Assembly: GCA_932222125.1 (NCBI GenBank)
Contig: CAKNZJ010000265.1
Coordinates: 1 to 64,000, forward strand
DNA length: 64,000 bases
Reading direction: 5' to 3'
DNA from: an uncultured Clostridia bacterium
Lineage (GTDB): Bacteria > Bacillota > Clostridia > Oscillospirales > Oscillospiraceae
This document shows positions 8,287-16,287 of this stretch, in pieces. Each line of letters opens with the position of its first letter. Within the stretch, counting starts at the first letter, position 1. Position numbers and translations under genes: made by a program. The notes beneath the pieces are model-generated. The model did not search any database. It saw only the letters and a list, made by a program, of their open reading frames with translations, and was not told the origin of the DNA.

Positions 8287-9096
8287 CTATCCTATTTCCC
8301 CTACCGATTCCGTCTTCCCCTCAAATACTGTTACTGCTGGACCGGTGAGATAGGTATGTCCATTCTCCGGATTCCAACACACTTGCAACTCTCCTCCAGG
8401 CAAGATTACAGCGGCCTCCCTTTGACAAAGCCGTGCGGTGGATAGCGCAGCTACAACGGCGCATGCCCCGGTGCCGCAGGCCAGCGTTTCCCCACTGCCC
8501 CGCTCCCATACCCGGGCCCCCAGCCGATTCCGGGAGATCAAGTGGACAAATTCCGTGTTGGTCCGATCCTGAAAATAAGGCCAGTGCTCAAAGATCGGAC
8601 CTATCTTCTCCAGATCCAGGGCAGCCGGGTCATCCACCACCACCACCGAATGCGGATTTCCCATGGAGACCGGAATGGAGGTATAACACTTTCCTTTTAT
8701 GTCTATCTCAATCGGTGCGCTGACCGCAGGTATCCCCATATCCACGGTGACTTGGGCCACCTGTCCATCCCTCAGCATCAGCTTTAATCCACGCTCCCCC
8801 GCTGCCGTCTCCACCCTCAGGGATGTCTTGCCGGTCAGTCCTTTGTCGTAGACATACTTGCCCAGGCATCGAATGCCATTGCCGCACATTGCCCCCTCGG
8901 AGCCGTCAGCGTTAAACATCCTCATCCGAAAATCCGCCCGATTGGAGGGGCAGATACAGATGAGTCCATCCCCTCCCACCCCAAAGTGACGGTCAGACAG
9001 CTGGCGGGCCAATTGGCTCAGATCATCTGGTGTAAATGCCATGCAGTTGATAAAAATATAGTCGTTCCCACTTCCATGCATTTTTGCGAATTCCAC
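8287..9096 (-). CDS. dapF: Diaminopimelate epimerase
   Basis: Interconverts LL- and meso-diaminopimelate, the step after DapL. Both catalytic cysteines are visible: MCGNGIRCLGKY (general base/acid) and LACGTGACAVVAAL. The N-terminus FAKMHGSGNDYIFINC is the family start. The frame is open further upstream, but the GTG at 9096, with GGGGGAAG five bases before it, gives 269 residues, the normal size, so I choose it. The gene precedes dapL on the same strand and is separated from glnA upstream by a hairpin terminator. Confidence 0.92.
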   Translation of the reverse strand: MEFAKMHGSGNDYIFINCMAFTPDDLSQLARQLSDRHFGVGGDGLICICPSNRADFRMRMFNADGSEGAMCGNGIRCLGKYVYDKGLTGKTSLRVETAAGERGLKLMLRDGQVAQVTVDMGIPAVSAPIEIDIKGKCYTSIPVSMGNPHSVVVVDDPAALDLEKIGPIFEHWPYFQDRTNTEFVHLISRNRLGARVWERGSGETLACGTGACAVVAALSTARLCQREAAVILPGGELQVCWNPENGHTYLTGPAVTVFEGKTESVGEIG

Positions 9097-9130
9097 AGCA
9101 CTTCCCCCATTTCCCATTCCTATGATAGAC

Positions 9131-9163
9131 AGAGGCGGCAGTTTCTGCGAAACTGCCGCCTCT
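9131..9163 (-). terminator. Hairpin terminator after glnA
   Basis: A perfect 15-base-pair stem (9131-9145 with 9149-9163) with a three-base loop lies between the glnA stop at 9284 and the dapF start at 9096. The following sequence is not strongly T-rich, so termination may be partial. Confidence 0.6.
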
Positions 9164-9283
9164 GTTGTCTGATGTATTGCTTGCGGGCCCACGGCTATAC
9201 GCCGCAACGCCGCTTGTATACGCTCATAGCCACTTCCGTCACTCCATGCTTTTTCAGCCCAGCTATGTGGAACGGGGCACTGC

Positions 9284-10615
9284 TCAATAGTTGATAATAT
9301 ATTTGTCCCGTTCCCAACTGGATACCCGAGTACGGTACTCATTCCATTCAGCCTCTTTGCCGGCAATATACTGGGTACTGACATGCTCCCCCAGCGTAGC
9401 CATGATAAGGCGGTCCTTCTTCAGATAGGTCAGAGCCTCATCCAGCGAACCGGGCAGTCCATCGATTCCCCGGCGTTTGCGGGTGGCCGGCGTCATATCA
9501 AAGATGTTGTCGGTGATCTCAGGGGGGGGTGTCATCCCCTTTTCAATGCCGTCTAAACCAGCTGCCAGGCACACTGCCAACGCCAGATACGGGTTGCAGG
9601 CAGGGTCAGGGCAGCGCAGTTCCACCCTGGTGGACTGGCCCCGAGCGGCAGGAATCCGGATCAAGGTGGACCGGTTGGAGGCAGACCAGGCCATGTAACA
9701 GGGTGCCTCAAACCCAGGTACCAGACGCTTATAGGAGTTGACCAGCGGGTTGGTAATAGCCGCCATCCCCTTCATGTGGGCCAGAAGGCCGGCGATGAAG
9801 CAATAGCACTCCTTGGAGAGCTTCTTCTCCCCTGTTTCGTTGAAAAATACATTTTTCCCGTTGCGGAAGAGCGACATATTCGTGTGCATCCCATTCCCTG
9901 CCAACCCATAGATGGGCTTTGGCATGAAGGTTGCGTGGAGGCCATCCCGTTGGGCAATGGTTTTCACTGCCAGCTTAAAGGTCATGATCTTGTCAGCGCA
10001 CTCCAGAGCCGGCGCGTACTTAAAGTCGATCTCGTGCTGCCCAGGGGCCACCTCATGATGGGATGCCTCAATCTCATATCCCATCTGTTCTAGCGCCAGA
10101 CAAATTCTCCGACGGGTAGGTTCGCCATGGTCCAAAGGACCCAGGTCAAAATACCCCGCCTCATCGTTGGTCTTGGTGGTGGGCTTCCCCTCTTCATCGG
10201 TCTGGAACAAGAAGAACTCCGCCTCAAGCCCCACGTTAAAGGCGTCAAATCCCATGCTCTTGGCCTTCTCCAGCACACGCTCCAGCACGCCCCGGGGGTC
10301 GCCCACAAAGGCAGATCCATCCGGATTGTGAATATCGCAAATCAGGCGGGCCACCTTGCCATTTTGCTGGTTCCACGGGAAGATAGTAAAGCTATCTAAA
10401 TCGGGATAAAGATACTGATCCGACTCATTGATGCGGACAAAGCCCTCAATGGAGGAGCCATCCAGCATAAGCTGGTTGTTCATGGCCTTCTCAATTTGAG
10501 AGGCGGTGATTGCCACATTTTTGAGTTGACCGAAGATATCAGTAAACTGCATGCGGATAAACTTGATGTTCTCCTCCTTCACAATGCGGACAATGTCCTC
10601 TTTGGTATAACCCAT
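9284..10615 (-). CDS. glnA: Glutamine synthetase type I
   Basis: ATP-dependent condensation of glutamate and ammonia to glutamine, the main ammonia-assimilating reaction in the cytoplasm. The 443-residue length is that of the GSI-alpha group, whose members are dodecamers controlled by feedback rather than adenylylation; I see no adenylylation-loop tyrosine context of the beta group. Signatures include MLDGSSIEGFVRI, the metal and substrate region LEAEFFLF, HHEVAPGQHEID and the ATP region GLAGNGMHTNMSLF. AAAGGGG precedes the ATG. The gene has its own consensus promoter and a leader hairpin followed by a T run (10714-10748), so transcription attenuation is likely. Confidence 0.95.
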   Translation of the reverse strand: MGYTKEDIVRIVKEENIKFIRMQFTDIFGQLKNVAITASQIEKAMNNQLMLDGSSIEGFVRINESDQYLYPDLDSFTIFPWNQQNGKVARLICDIHNPDGSAFVGDPRGVLERVLEKAKSMGFDAFNVGLEAEFFLFQTDEEGKPTTKTNDEAGYFDLGPLDHGEPTRRRICLALEQMGYEIEASHHEVAPGQHEIDFKYAPALECADKIMTFKLAVKTIAQRDGLHATFMPKPIYGLAGNGMHTNMSLFRNGKNVFFNETGEKKLSKECYCFIAGLLAHMKGMAAITNPLVNSYKRLVPGFEAPCYMAWSASNRSTLIRIPAARGQSTRVELRCPDPACNPYLALAVCLAAGLDGIEKGMTPPPEITDNIFDMTPATRKRRGIDGLPGSLDEALTYLKKDRLIMATLGEHVSTQYIAGKEAEWNEYRTRVSSWERDKYIINY

Positions 10616-10713
10616 GATTGATTTCCCCTTTCATGATACTGGAACGCGGATCAAAATATGTATGTCTTGCCCAATAGCAGCCAGCTCTCCCCACAGGCCA
10701 CGGCACATGTAGC

Positions 10714-10748
10714 AAAAAAGCGCTCCAACCGCCTTTGGTCTGGAACGC
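10714..10748 (-). promoter_or_regulatory. Attenuator-like hairpin in the glnA leader
   Basis: On the minus strand GCGTTCCA pairs with TGGAGCGC (10748-10741 with 10727-10720) and is followed directly by six T. This intrinsic-terminator shape sits about 20 bases after the expected transcription start and about 100 bases before the glnA start codon, so transcripts must read through it. A nitrogen-responsive antitermination step (for example by an ANTAR protein) is inferred. I could not identify the paired hexaloop hairpins that ANTAR proteins bind. Confidence 0.5.
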
Positions 10749-10772
10749 CCCCATCCTCCTGTTTCTTCATTT

Positions 10773-10801
10773 AGTATAAGGCAGTCCCCCACTTTTGTCA
10801 A
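10773..10801 (-). promoter_or_regulatory. Promoter of glnA
   Basis: TTGACA at 10801-10796, a 17-base spacer and TATACT at 10778-10773 on the minus strand. This is a near-consensus vegetative promoter with transcription start near 10767. Confidence 0.8.
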
Positions 10802-10957
10802 CTTAAATTTGCATCCATGCAAAATTCCAGTGCAAAAATCAGCTTTCTCTTATGCCAAAACCCATTTTTTGTGATATTCCATACCGGGACAAATCCCTCC
10901 CATTTCGGATATTCTCCAGAAACGACTTGATTTTCTCCCCATTTCACAAATTTTCCC

Positions 10958-10985
10958 TTGACAACCCTCCTTAATTTGATAGAAT
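10958..10985 (+). promoter_or_regulatory. Promoter of ppdK
   Basis: TTGACA at 10958-10963, a 16-base spacer and TAGAAT at 10980-10985, located 55 bases before the ppdK start codon. Confidence 0.65.
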
Positions 10986-11039
10986 ATTACCATTGTTTTA
11001 CCATTGTTCATCCCAATCTTTTTTGGAGGTATGTTGACT

Positions 11040-13667
11040 ATGGCTCATAAGTACGTCTACCTGTTCTCCGAGGGCAGCACCGACATGCGGGAGCTGCTGG
11101 GTGGCAAAGGCGCCAACCTGGCTGAGATGACCCGCATTGGCCTGCCGGTTCCCCAGGGCTTTACCATCACCACAGAGGCCTGCACCCAATACTATGCGGA
11201 CGGACGGCAGATCAGCGACGTGATCCAAAAGCAGATTATGGAATATATTGGCCGGATGGAGCAGATCACCGGAAAGAAATTCGGTGATCTGGAAAATCCC
11301 CTGCTGGTCTCTGTCCGCTCCGGCGCCAGAGCCTCTATGCCAGGTATGATGGACACCATTCTGAACCTTGGGCTTAACGACACCGTGGTAGACGTGCTGG
11401 CCCGCAAGTCGGGTAATCCCCGCTGGGCGTGGGATTGCTACCGCCGCTTTATCCAAATGTACTCCGATGTGGTCATGGAAGTGGGCAAGAAGTACTTTGA
11501 GCAGCTCATTGACCAGATGAAGGAAGCTCGTGGAATCACTCAGGACGTAGAACTCACTGCCGATGACCTGCGGGAACTGGCCATGCAGTTTAAAGCGGAA
11601 TACCACGCCAAGATCGGCACTGACTTCCCCTCCGACCCAAAGGAACAGTTGATGGGTGCTGTCAAGGCGGTATTTCGCTCATGGGACAACCCCCGGGCCA
11701 ACGTGTACCGCCGGGACAATGACATCCCTTACTCCTGGGGCACTGCTGTCAATGTACAGGCCATGGCCTTTGGCAACATGGGAGAGGATTGCGGCACCGG
11801 TGTGGCCTTTACCCGCAATCCTGCCACCGGCGAGAGGAAGTTGTTTGGTGAATTTTTGACCAACGCACAAGGCGAGGACGTTGTAGCCGGGGTGCGCACT
11901 CCCATGCCCATCAGCCAAATGGCGGAGAAGTTCCCCACCGCATTCGCCCAGTTTGAAAAGGTATGCAAGATCCTGGAAAATCACTACCGGGATATGCAGG
12001 ATATGGAGTTTACCGTAGAAAATGGCAAGCTCTACATGCTCCAGACCCGGAATGGTAAACGCACCCCCGCCGCCGCACTGAAAATTGCCTGCGATCTGGT
12101 AGACGAGGGGATGATTGATGAAAAGCAGGCCGTATCCATGATTGATCCCCGCTCCCTAGACACCCTGCTCCACCCCCAATTTGATGTCAAGGCGTTAAGT
12201 CAGGCCCCCGTATTGGCCACCGCTCTGGCTGCCTCCCCCGGCGCTGCCTCCGGACGCATCGTGTTCTCTGCCGAAGAGGCCAAGGAGTGGGCCGGCCAGG
12301 GAGAAAAGGTGCTCCTGGTCCGGTTAGAGACCTCTCCCGAGGACATTGAGGGCATGAAGGCTGCCCAAGGCATTCTTACCGCCCGCGGCGGCATGACCTC
12401 TCACGCCGCCGTAGTGGCCAGAGGTATGGGCACCTGCTGTGTATCCGGCTGCTCGGCTATTAAAATGGATGAGGAGGCTAGACAGTTTGAGTTGGCCGGC
12501 AAGGTCTTTCATCAGGGAGATTGGCTGTCTTTAGACGGCTCCACCGGAAAAATCTACGAGGGGGCCATTCCCACGGTGGAAGCCTCTATCGTGGGCGAAT
12601 TTGGACGGGTGATGGGCTGGGCAGACAAGTACCGCCGGCTCCAGGTGCGCACCAATGCCGACACTCCGCACAATGCCGCCCAAGCCCGGAAGTTTGGCGC
12701 TCAGGGCATTGGCCTGTGTCGTACGGAGCATATGTTCTTTGACGAGGACCGCATTCCTGCTATCCGGGAGATGATCTGCTCTGACTCCGCTGAACAACGG
12801 GAGCGGGCGCTTGCCAAACTGGAACCCATGCAGCAGTTTGACTTTGAAGGCATCTATGAGGCCATGGAAGGAAGTCCTGTCACCATCCGCTTCCTAGACC
12901 CGCCCCTGCACGAGTTTGTCCCTACTGATGAGGGGGATATCCAGCTTCTGGCCAAGACCATGGGTAAGACGGTCAGCGATATCAAGGCCATCATTAACAG
13001 CCTGCACGAATTCAACCCGATGATGGGCCATCGTGGCTGCCGTCTGGCCGTCACCTATCCGGAGATCGCCTCCATGCAGACCAGGGCCGCCATCAAGGCC
13101 GCCTTAAATGTTCAGACAAAGCACCCTGATTGGAATATTGTCCCTGAAATCATGATCCCGCTGGTAGGTGATGTGAAGGAACTGGCCTATGTCAAAAGTG
13201 TGGTGGTGTCTACCGCTGACCGGCTCATTCAGGCCTCCGGCTCCAACATGAAATATCTGGTGGGCACCATGATTGAAATCCCCCGGGCCGCGCTCACCGC
13301 CGATGAAATTGCCAAACAGGCTGACTTTTTCTCCTTTGGTACCAATGACCTAACCCAGATGACATTCGGCTTCTCCCGTGATGATGCCGGTAAGTTCCTA
13401 GATGCCTATTATGACAAAAAGATTTATGAGAACGACCCCTTTGCAAAACTGGACCAAAGTGGTGTAGGCCGGCTGGTAGAGATGGCCGCCAAGCTGGGAC
13501 GCTCCACCAATTCTCACCTCCATCTGGGCATCTGCGGCGAGCACGGAGGTGATCCTTCCTCCGTGGAATTCTGTCACAAAATCGGGTTGGACTATGTTTC
13601 CTGCTCCCCCTTCCGGGTTCCCATCGCTCGGCTGGCCGCCGCACAGGCCGCTATTAGGAACAGCTAG
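11040..13667 (+). CDS. ppdK: Pyruvate, phosphate dikinase
   Basis: Interconverts ATP, phosphate and pyruvate with AMP, pyrophosphate and phosphoenolpyruvate; in anaerobes it serves PPi-linked glycolysis or PEP formation. The 875-residue length matches the classic clostridial enzyme (874), and the phosphorylated histidine falls at residue 455 in GGMTSHAAVVARGMG. N-terminal ATP-grasp (GGKGANLAEM, SVRSGARASMPGMMDT), central swivelling His domain and C-terminal PEP/pyruvate TIM barrel (GTNDLTQMTFGFSRDD, LGICGEHGGDP) are all intact. The start at 11040 follows GGAGG by ten bases and matches family N-termini (AHKYVYLF); an ATG at 11031 sits too near the ribosome-binding site. Monocistronic, with promoter upstream and hairpin downstream. 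Confidence 0.96.
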   Translation: MAHKYVYLFSEGSTDMRELLGGKGANLAEMTRIGLPVPQGFTITTEACTQYYADGRQISDVIQKQIMEYIGRMEQITGKKFGDLENPLLVSVRSGARASMPGMMDTILNLGLNDTVVDVLARKSGNPRWAWDCYRRFIQMYSDVVMEVGKKYFEQLIDQMKEARGITQDVELTADDLRELAMQFKAEYHAKIGTDFPSDPKEQLMGAVKAVFRSWDNPRANVYRRDNDIPYSWGTAVNVQAMAFGNMGEDCGTGVAFTRNPATGERKLFGEFLTNAQGEDVVAGVRTPMPISQMAEKFPTAFAQFEKVCKILENHYRDMQDMEFTVENGKLYMLQTRNGKRTPAAALKIACDLVDEGMIDEKQAVSMIDPRSLDTLLHPQFDVKALSQAPVLATALAASPGAASGRIVFSAEEAKEWAGQGEKVLLVRLETSPEDIEGMKAAQGILTARGGMTSHAAVVARGMGTCCVSGCSAIKMDEEARQFELAGKVFHQGDWLSLDGSTGKIYEGAIPTVEASIVGEFGRVMGWADKYRRLQVRTNADTPHNAAQARKFGAQGIGLCRTEHMFFDEDRIPAIREMICSDSAEQRERALAKLEPMQQFDFEGIYEAMEGSPVTIRFLDPPLHEFVPTDEGDIQLLAKTMGKTVSDIKAIINSLHEFNPMMGHRGCRLAVTYPEIASMQTRAAIKAALNVQTKHPDWNIVPEIMIPLVGDVKELAYVKSVVVSTADRLIQASGSNMKYLVGTMIEIPRAALTADEIAKQADFFSFGTNDLTQMTFGFSRDDAGKFLDAYYDKKIYENDPFAKLDQSGVGRLVEMAAKLGRSTNSHLHLGICGEHGGDPSSVEFCHKIGLDYVSCSPFRVPIARLAAAQAAIRNS

Positions 13668-13679
13668 AAATCTTTTATG

Positions 13680-13719
13680 CCACCCCCTTCTGGCAACCGT
13701 TTTTGCCGGAAGGGGGTGG
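13680..13719 (+). terminator. Terminator of ppdK
   Basis: CCACCCCCTTC...GGCAA pairs with TTGCC...GAAGGGGGTGG directly after the ppdK stop. The T run is interrupted, so the call rests on the strong stem. Confidence 0.65.
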
Positions 13720-13781
13720 TGATATCCTGGGCCTATCCCGGCCCTAATATCAGTTGTGCTTCTTAGCTCATCTTTCATCCA

Positions 13782-13904
13782 ATGACTTTAACTTCTACAG
13801 GGACTGGCCGGATTCCCCTGATGCCCGGTTGCGTGATTCTCGGCATTATGTTTTCTGCGATTGCTGCGGGTGGTGTGGTGCTGTTGGTTCATTTCGTTGC
13901 CTGA
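13782..13904 (+). CDS. Possible 40-residue membrane peptide
   Basis: A short frame encodes MTLTSTGTGRIPLMPGC followed by a clear hydrophobic stretch (VILGIMFSAIAAGGVVLLVH), the shape of a single-span membrane peptide. No ribosome-binding site is visible before the ATG, and nothing links it to ppdK or to the transporter genes on the other strand. It may be a chance frame or a relic. The rest of 13720-14036 holds only the terminator at 13964-13998. Confidence 0.2.
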   Translation: MTLTSTGTGRIPLMPGCVILGIMFSAIAAGGVVLLVHFVA

Positions 13905-13963
13905 CTCCTGTCCAAACGAAAGAACGCAGGATGACGCCACCTTTCCCCCATCGCTAAATTGAT

Positions 13964-13998
13964 GTAACAGGCCCTCCCCGCTGGGGAGGGCCTGTTAC
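13964..13998 (-). terminator. Terminator of the choline locus
   Basis: GTAACAGGCCCTCCCC and GGGGAGGGCCTGTTAC form a perfect 16-base-pair stem with a short loop, 39 bases after the stop of the BCCT transporter gene at the end of the minus-strand locus. Confidence 0.75.
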
Positions 13999-14036
13999 AA
14001 TATGCTGTGGTAGCCATCTCCAACTTTTTGTTCTGC

Positions 14037-15563
14037 TTAACATTCATATTCCTTTAAAAAGCGCTTGGCATCCTTAAAAAAGCTGGTGGTGATCAATACG
14101 ATAACCGCTCCAATCGGAAAGGCCGCGATGATACTCACAGACTGCAAGTTGCTCATAGAACTCTCAGAGAATGCCATAGCAATGGGCAAGGCGATTAGAA
14201 GCAAGCACCACATAAGCTTCACCAGCCAGTGCGGCGTTTCGTTCCCGCCCAGCCTGCGGTAGCTGTAGCAGGAGGCAATGAGCGCAATGGAATCAAAAGA
14301 GGTTGCGTAAAAGGCGATCATGGTGACCAGCACCAGGATTAACACCAGTTGGGCGCCCGGCAACGTGCGGATCATGGAGATGATCAGACTGTACAGATCG
14401 CCAGTCTCATGATATTGAGTAATGAAGTCCGCCACGCCGGACATCTGCTGACTCAAGGAAAAGTTGCCCAATATGACAAAGCTGACCACAGTTGAGCCCA
14501 CCCCGAACCCATATCCCCCCAGAATCGTCTGACGCACTGTCCGTCCCCGGGAGATGCTGCCAATAAAAAAGGGAGCTGCTACACACCACACCATCCAGTA
14601 TGACCAGTAAAAAATCGTCCAGTTCTGAGGAAACGAGGTGATTCGGCCTGGGTCAGTGAACGTCGCCAGTTCAAAAAAGTGCTGTATCATCCGACCAAAG
14701 GCGGAAAAACCGGTCTCGATGATATAGCGGCTCTCACCGCTCAGCAGAAGCACATAAATCAGCAGACTGAAAAACAAATAAATGCAGGACTTTGCCAGCA
14801 GGCTGATCCCCTTGAACCCATGGAGCAGAGAATAGGTATATACCAGGCAGGTCACCAGCAGAATGATAACGGTGGTCATATTCCGATCAAGCTGGATAGG
14901 GAGCAGCTCCTCAATAATGCTGGCCATGAGAGGGGTGGCCAAACTGAACGTAGTGGCCGTCCCCGCCAACAGAGCGAAAACCGCCAACAGATCGATGAGC
15001 TTTCCAGGAATACCATCCGTGTGCCGGCCCAGAATCGGGCGGCAGGCCTCGGAATATTTTTGCCGCTCACGCTTCCGAACATGGAGCATAAATCCAAAGG
15101 CAACTGCCAGCATGAGGTAAAATCCCCAGGGAATAAGGCTCCAATGAAAAATTGGGTAGACACTGGCCCAGTCCTGAACGCTTCCCAACTCAGCGATATG
15201 GGGGTCTACAGCATACAATATCCATTCGGAGAAGGAATAAAACAGGATATCCGCTGCCAGACCAGCGGTAAACATCATAGCGCCCCAGCTAAAAAATGAG
15301 TATTGGGGCCTTTCCTCAGGCCCACCCAAGACGATATTCCCATATTTGGGGCCCGCCGCAAACATGGACAGCAAAAATATGCCAAGCCCAATGATAAGAT
15401 AGTAGAGTCCAAACGTATCTCCAAATAAAAAACGGATACCGCTTAACACTTCATTGGATCTAGTGGGAAAACAGATAAACAGCACGCTCAGTGACAGAAT
15501 ACAGCCTAAGGGCACCAAGGTAATAACCCAATCGATTTTTTTCCGATCCGGGTGTCTGTCCAT
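14037..15563 (-). CDS. BCCT-family choline/betaine transporter
   Basis: A 508-residue polytopic membrane protein with about twelve hydrophobic segments. The family signature is clear at residues 314-345: NWTIFYWSYWMVW, then GSISRGRTVRQ. BCCT carriers import choline, betaine or carnitine using ion gradients. The start codon lies two bases beyond the stop of the licC-like gene, so translation is coupled. Next to two nucleotidyltransferase modules and a choline kinase, the most likely substrate is choline; it would take the place of LicB, the permease of classical lic operons. Osmoprotectant uptake is the alternative. A terminator follows, so this is the last gene of the unit. Confidence 0.85.
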   Translation of the reverse strand: MDRHPDRKKIDWVITLVPLGCILSLSVLFICFPTRSNEVLSGIRFLFGDTFGLYYLIIGLGIFLLSMFAAGPKYGNIVLGGPEERPQYSFFSWGAMMFTAGLAADILFYSFSEWILYAVDPHIAELGSVQDWASVYPIFHWSLIPWGFYLMLAVAFGFMLHVRKRERQKYSEACRPILGRHTDGIPGKLIDLLAVFALLAGTATTFSLATPLMASIIEELLPIQLDRNMTTVIILLVTCLVYTYSLLHGFKGISLLAKSCIYLFFSLLIYVLLLSGESRYIIETGFSAFGRMIQHFFELATFTDPGRITSFPQNWTIFYWSYWMVWCVAAPFFIGSISRGRTVRQTILGGYGFGVGSTVVSFVILGNFSLSQQMSGVADFITQYHETGDLYSLIISMIRTLPGAQLVLILVLVTMIAFYATSFDSIALIASCYSYRRLGGNETPHWLVKLMWCLLLIALPIAMAFSESSMSNLQSVSIIAAFPIGAVIVLITTSFFKDAKRFLKEYEC

Positions 15564-15564
15564 A

Positions 15565-16287
15565 TTATTGCGCCTCCCTTAAATACCTTTGATATCCAGA
15601 GTCCAAGTCGGCCAGCTCTGCCAGACTATCCACCTCTATCATATCCCCTGGCTTCATTTGAAAAATACCTAGCTGGTATTCTTCCGGATAACAGAACAGT
15701 GCCACATCGTCCCAATAGATTTTCCGGTTGTTCTTCTCCTCAAATTCAATCTCCAAATGCCGCCGGAGCCGCTGTCCATCCTCTTCGCTCCAGCGGGAGA
15801 CGCTGTATAGTTGCCAACCCTTTGCCCCCCCTGTCCTGCTGCACGACAGGATCTCATCTCCCTCTGTTCTCAGCAGCCACTCCTCCGTGGGCCCATCTGT
15901 CCACACCACGTTGTAGCCTGACCGTTCAAATTCCGGAGATAGAATTCCCGCGTCACAGATCAGCTGATCTCCGTCCAGGATAATCACATCCCGCAGATGC
16001 TCCCTGGCCACATAGAGAGAAGAGATATTGTTGCAGCTGGCATAGTAGGGATTTTCAACCAGCCTTACATTGGGATACTCCTGTTCCAGCACCTTAAATT
16101 GCTCCTTCATATAGCCTACCACCACATAGATCTCCTCGATATGGTTTTTCAACAACCCAGAGATCACCGTATCGATCATTCGCACGCCATTTACCCGAAC
16201 CATGGGCTTTGGCGTCTCCAGTGTAATGGGGTACATCCGTTTGCCCAGCCCCGCCGCCAGGATAATCGCCCTTTTTACCGTATGCAT
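15565..16287 (-). CDS. licC: LicC-like choline-phosphate cytidylyltransferase
   Basis: A 240-residue nucleotidyltransferase with the signature ILAAGLGKRMYPITLETPKP and the metal aspartate in IILDGDQLI. LicC proteins make CDP-choline from phosphocholine and CTP. The assignment to choline rests on the neighbours (choline kinase domain upstream, BCCT carrier downstream). It overlaps the end of the upstream fusion gene by 13 bases and nearly touches the next start, a tightly coupled trio. It is the second nucleotidyltransferase in the locus; the other is fused to the kinase. The two sequences share ILAAG, ETPK and EIYVVVGYMKE(Q/R)F segments, so they are related duplicates that may use different sugars or alcohols. 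Confidence 0.8.
   Translation of the reverse strand: MHTVKRAIILAAGLGKRMYPITLETPKPMVRVNGVRMIDTVISGLLKNHIEEIYVVVGYMKEQFKVLEQEYPNVRLVENPYYASCNNISSLYVAREHLRDVIILDGDQLICDAGILSPEFERSGYNVVWTDGPTEEWLLRTEGDEILSCSRTGGAKGWQLYSVSRWSEEDGQRLRRHLEIEFEEKNNRKIYWDDVALFCYPEEYQLGIFQMKPGDMIEVDSLAELADLDSGYQRYLREAQ

Noticed and set aside
10539..10754. Leader peptide or small protein frame in the glnA leader, with AGGAGG at its ATG
   Set aside because: AGGAGG abuts the ATG with no spacing and the frame runs into glnA out of phase; an RNA leader explains the region better.
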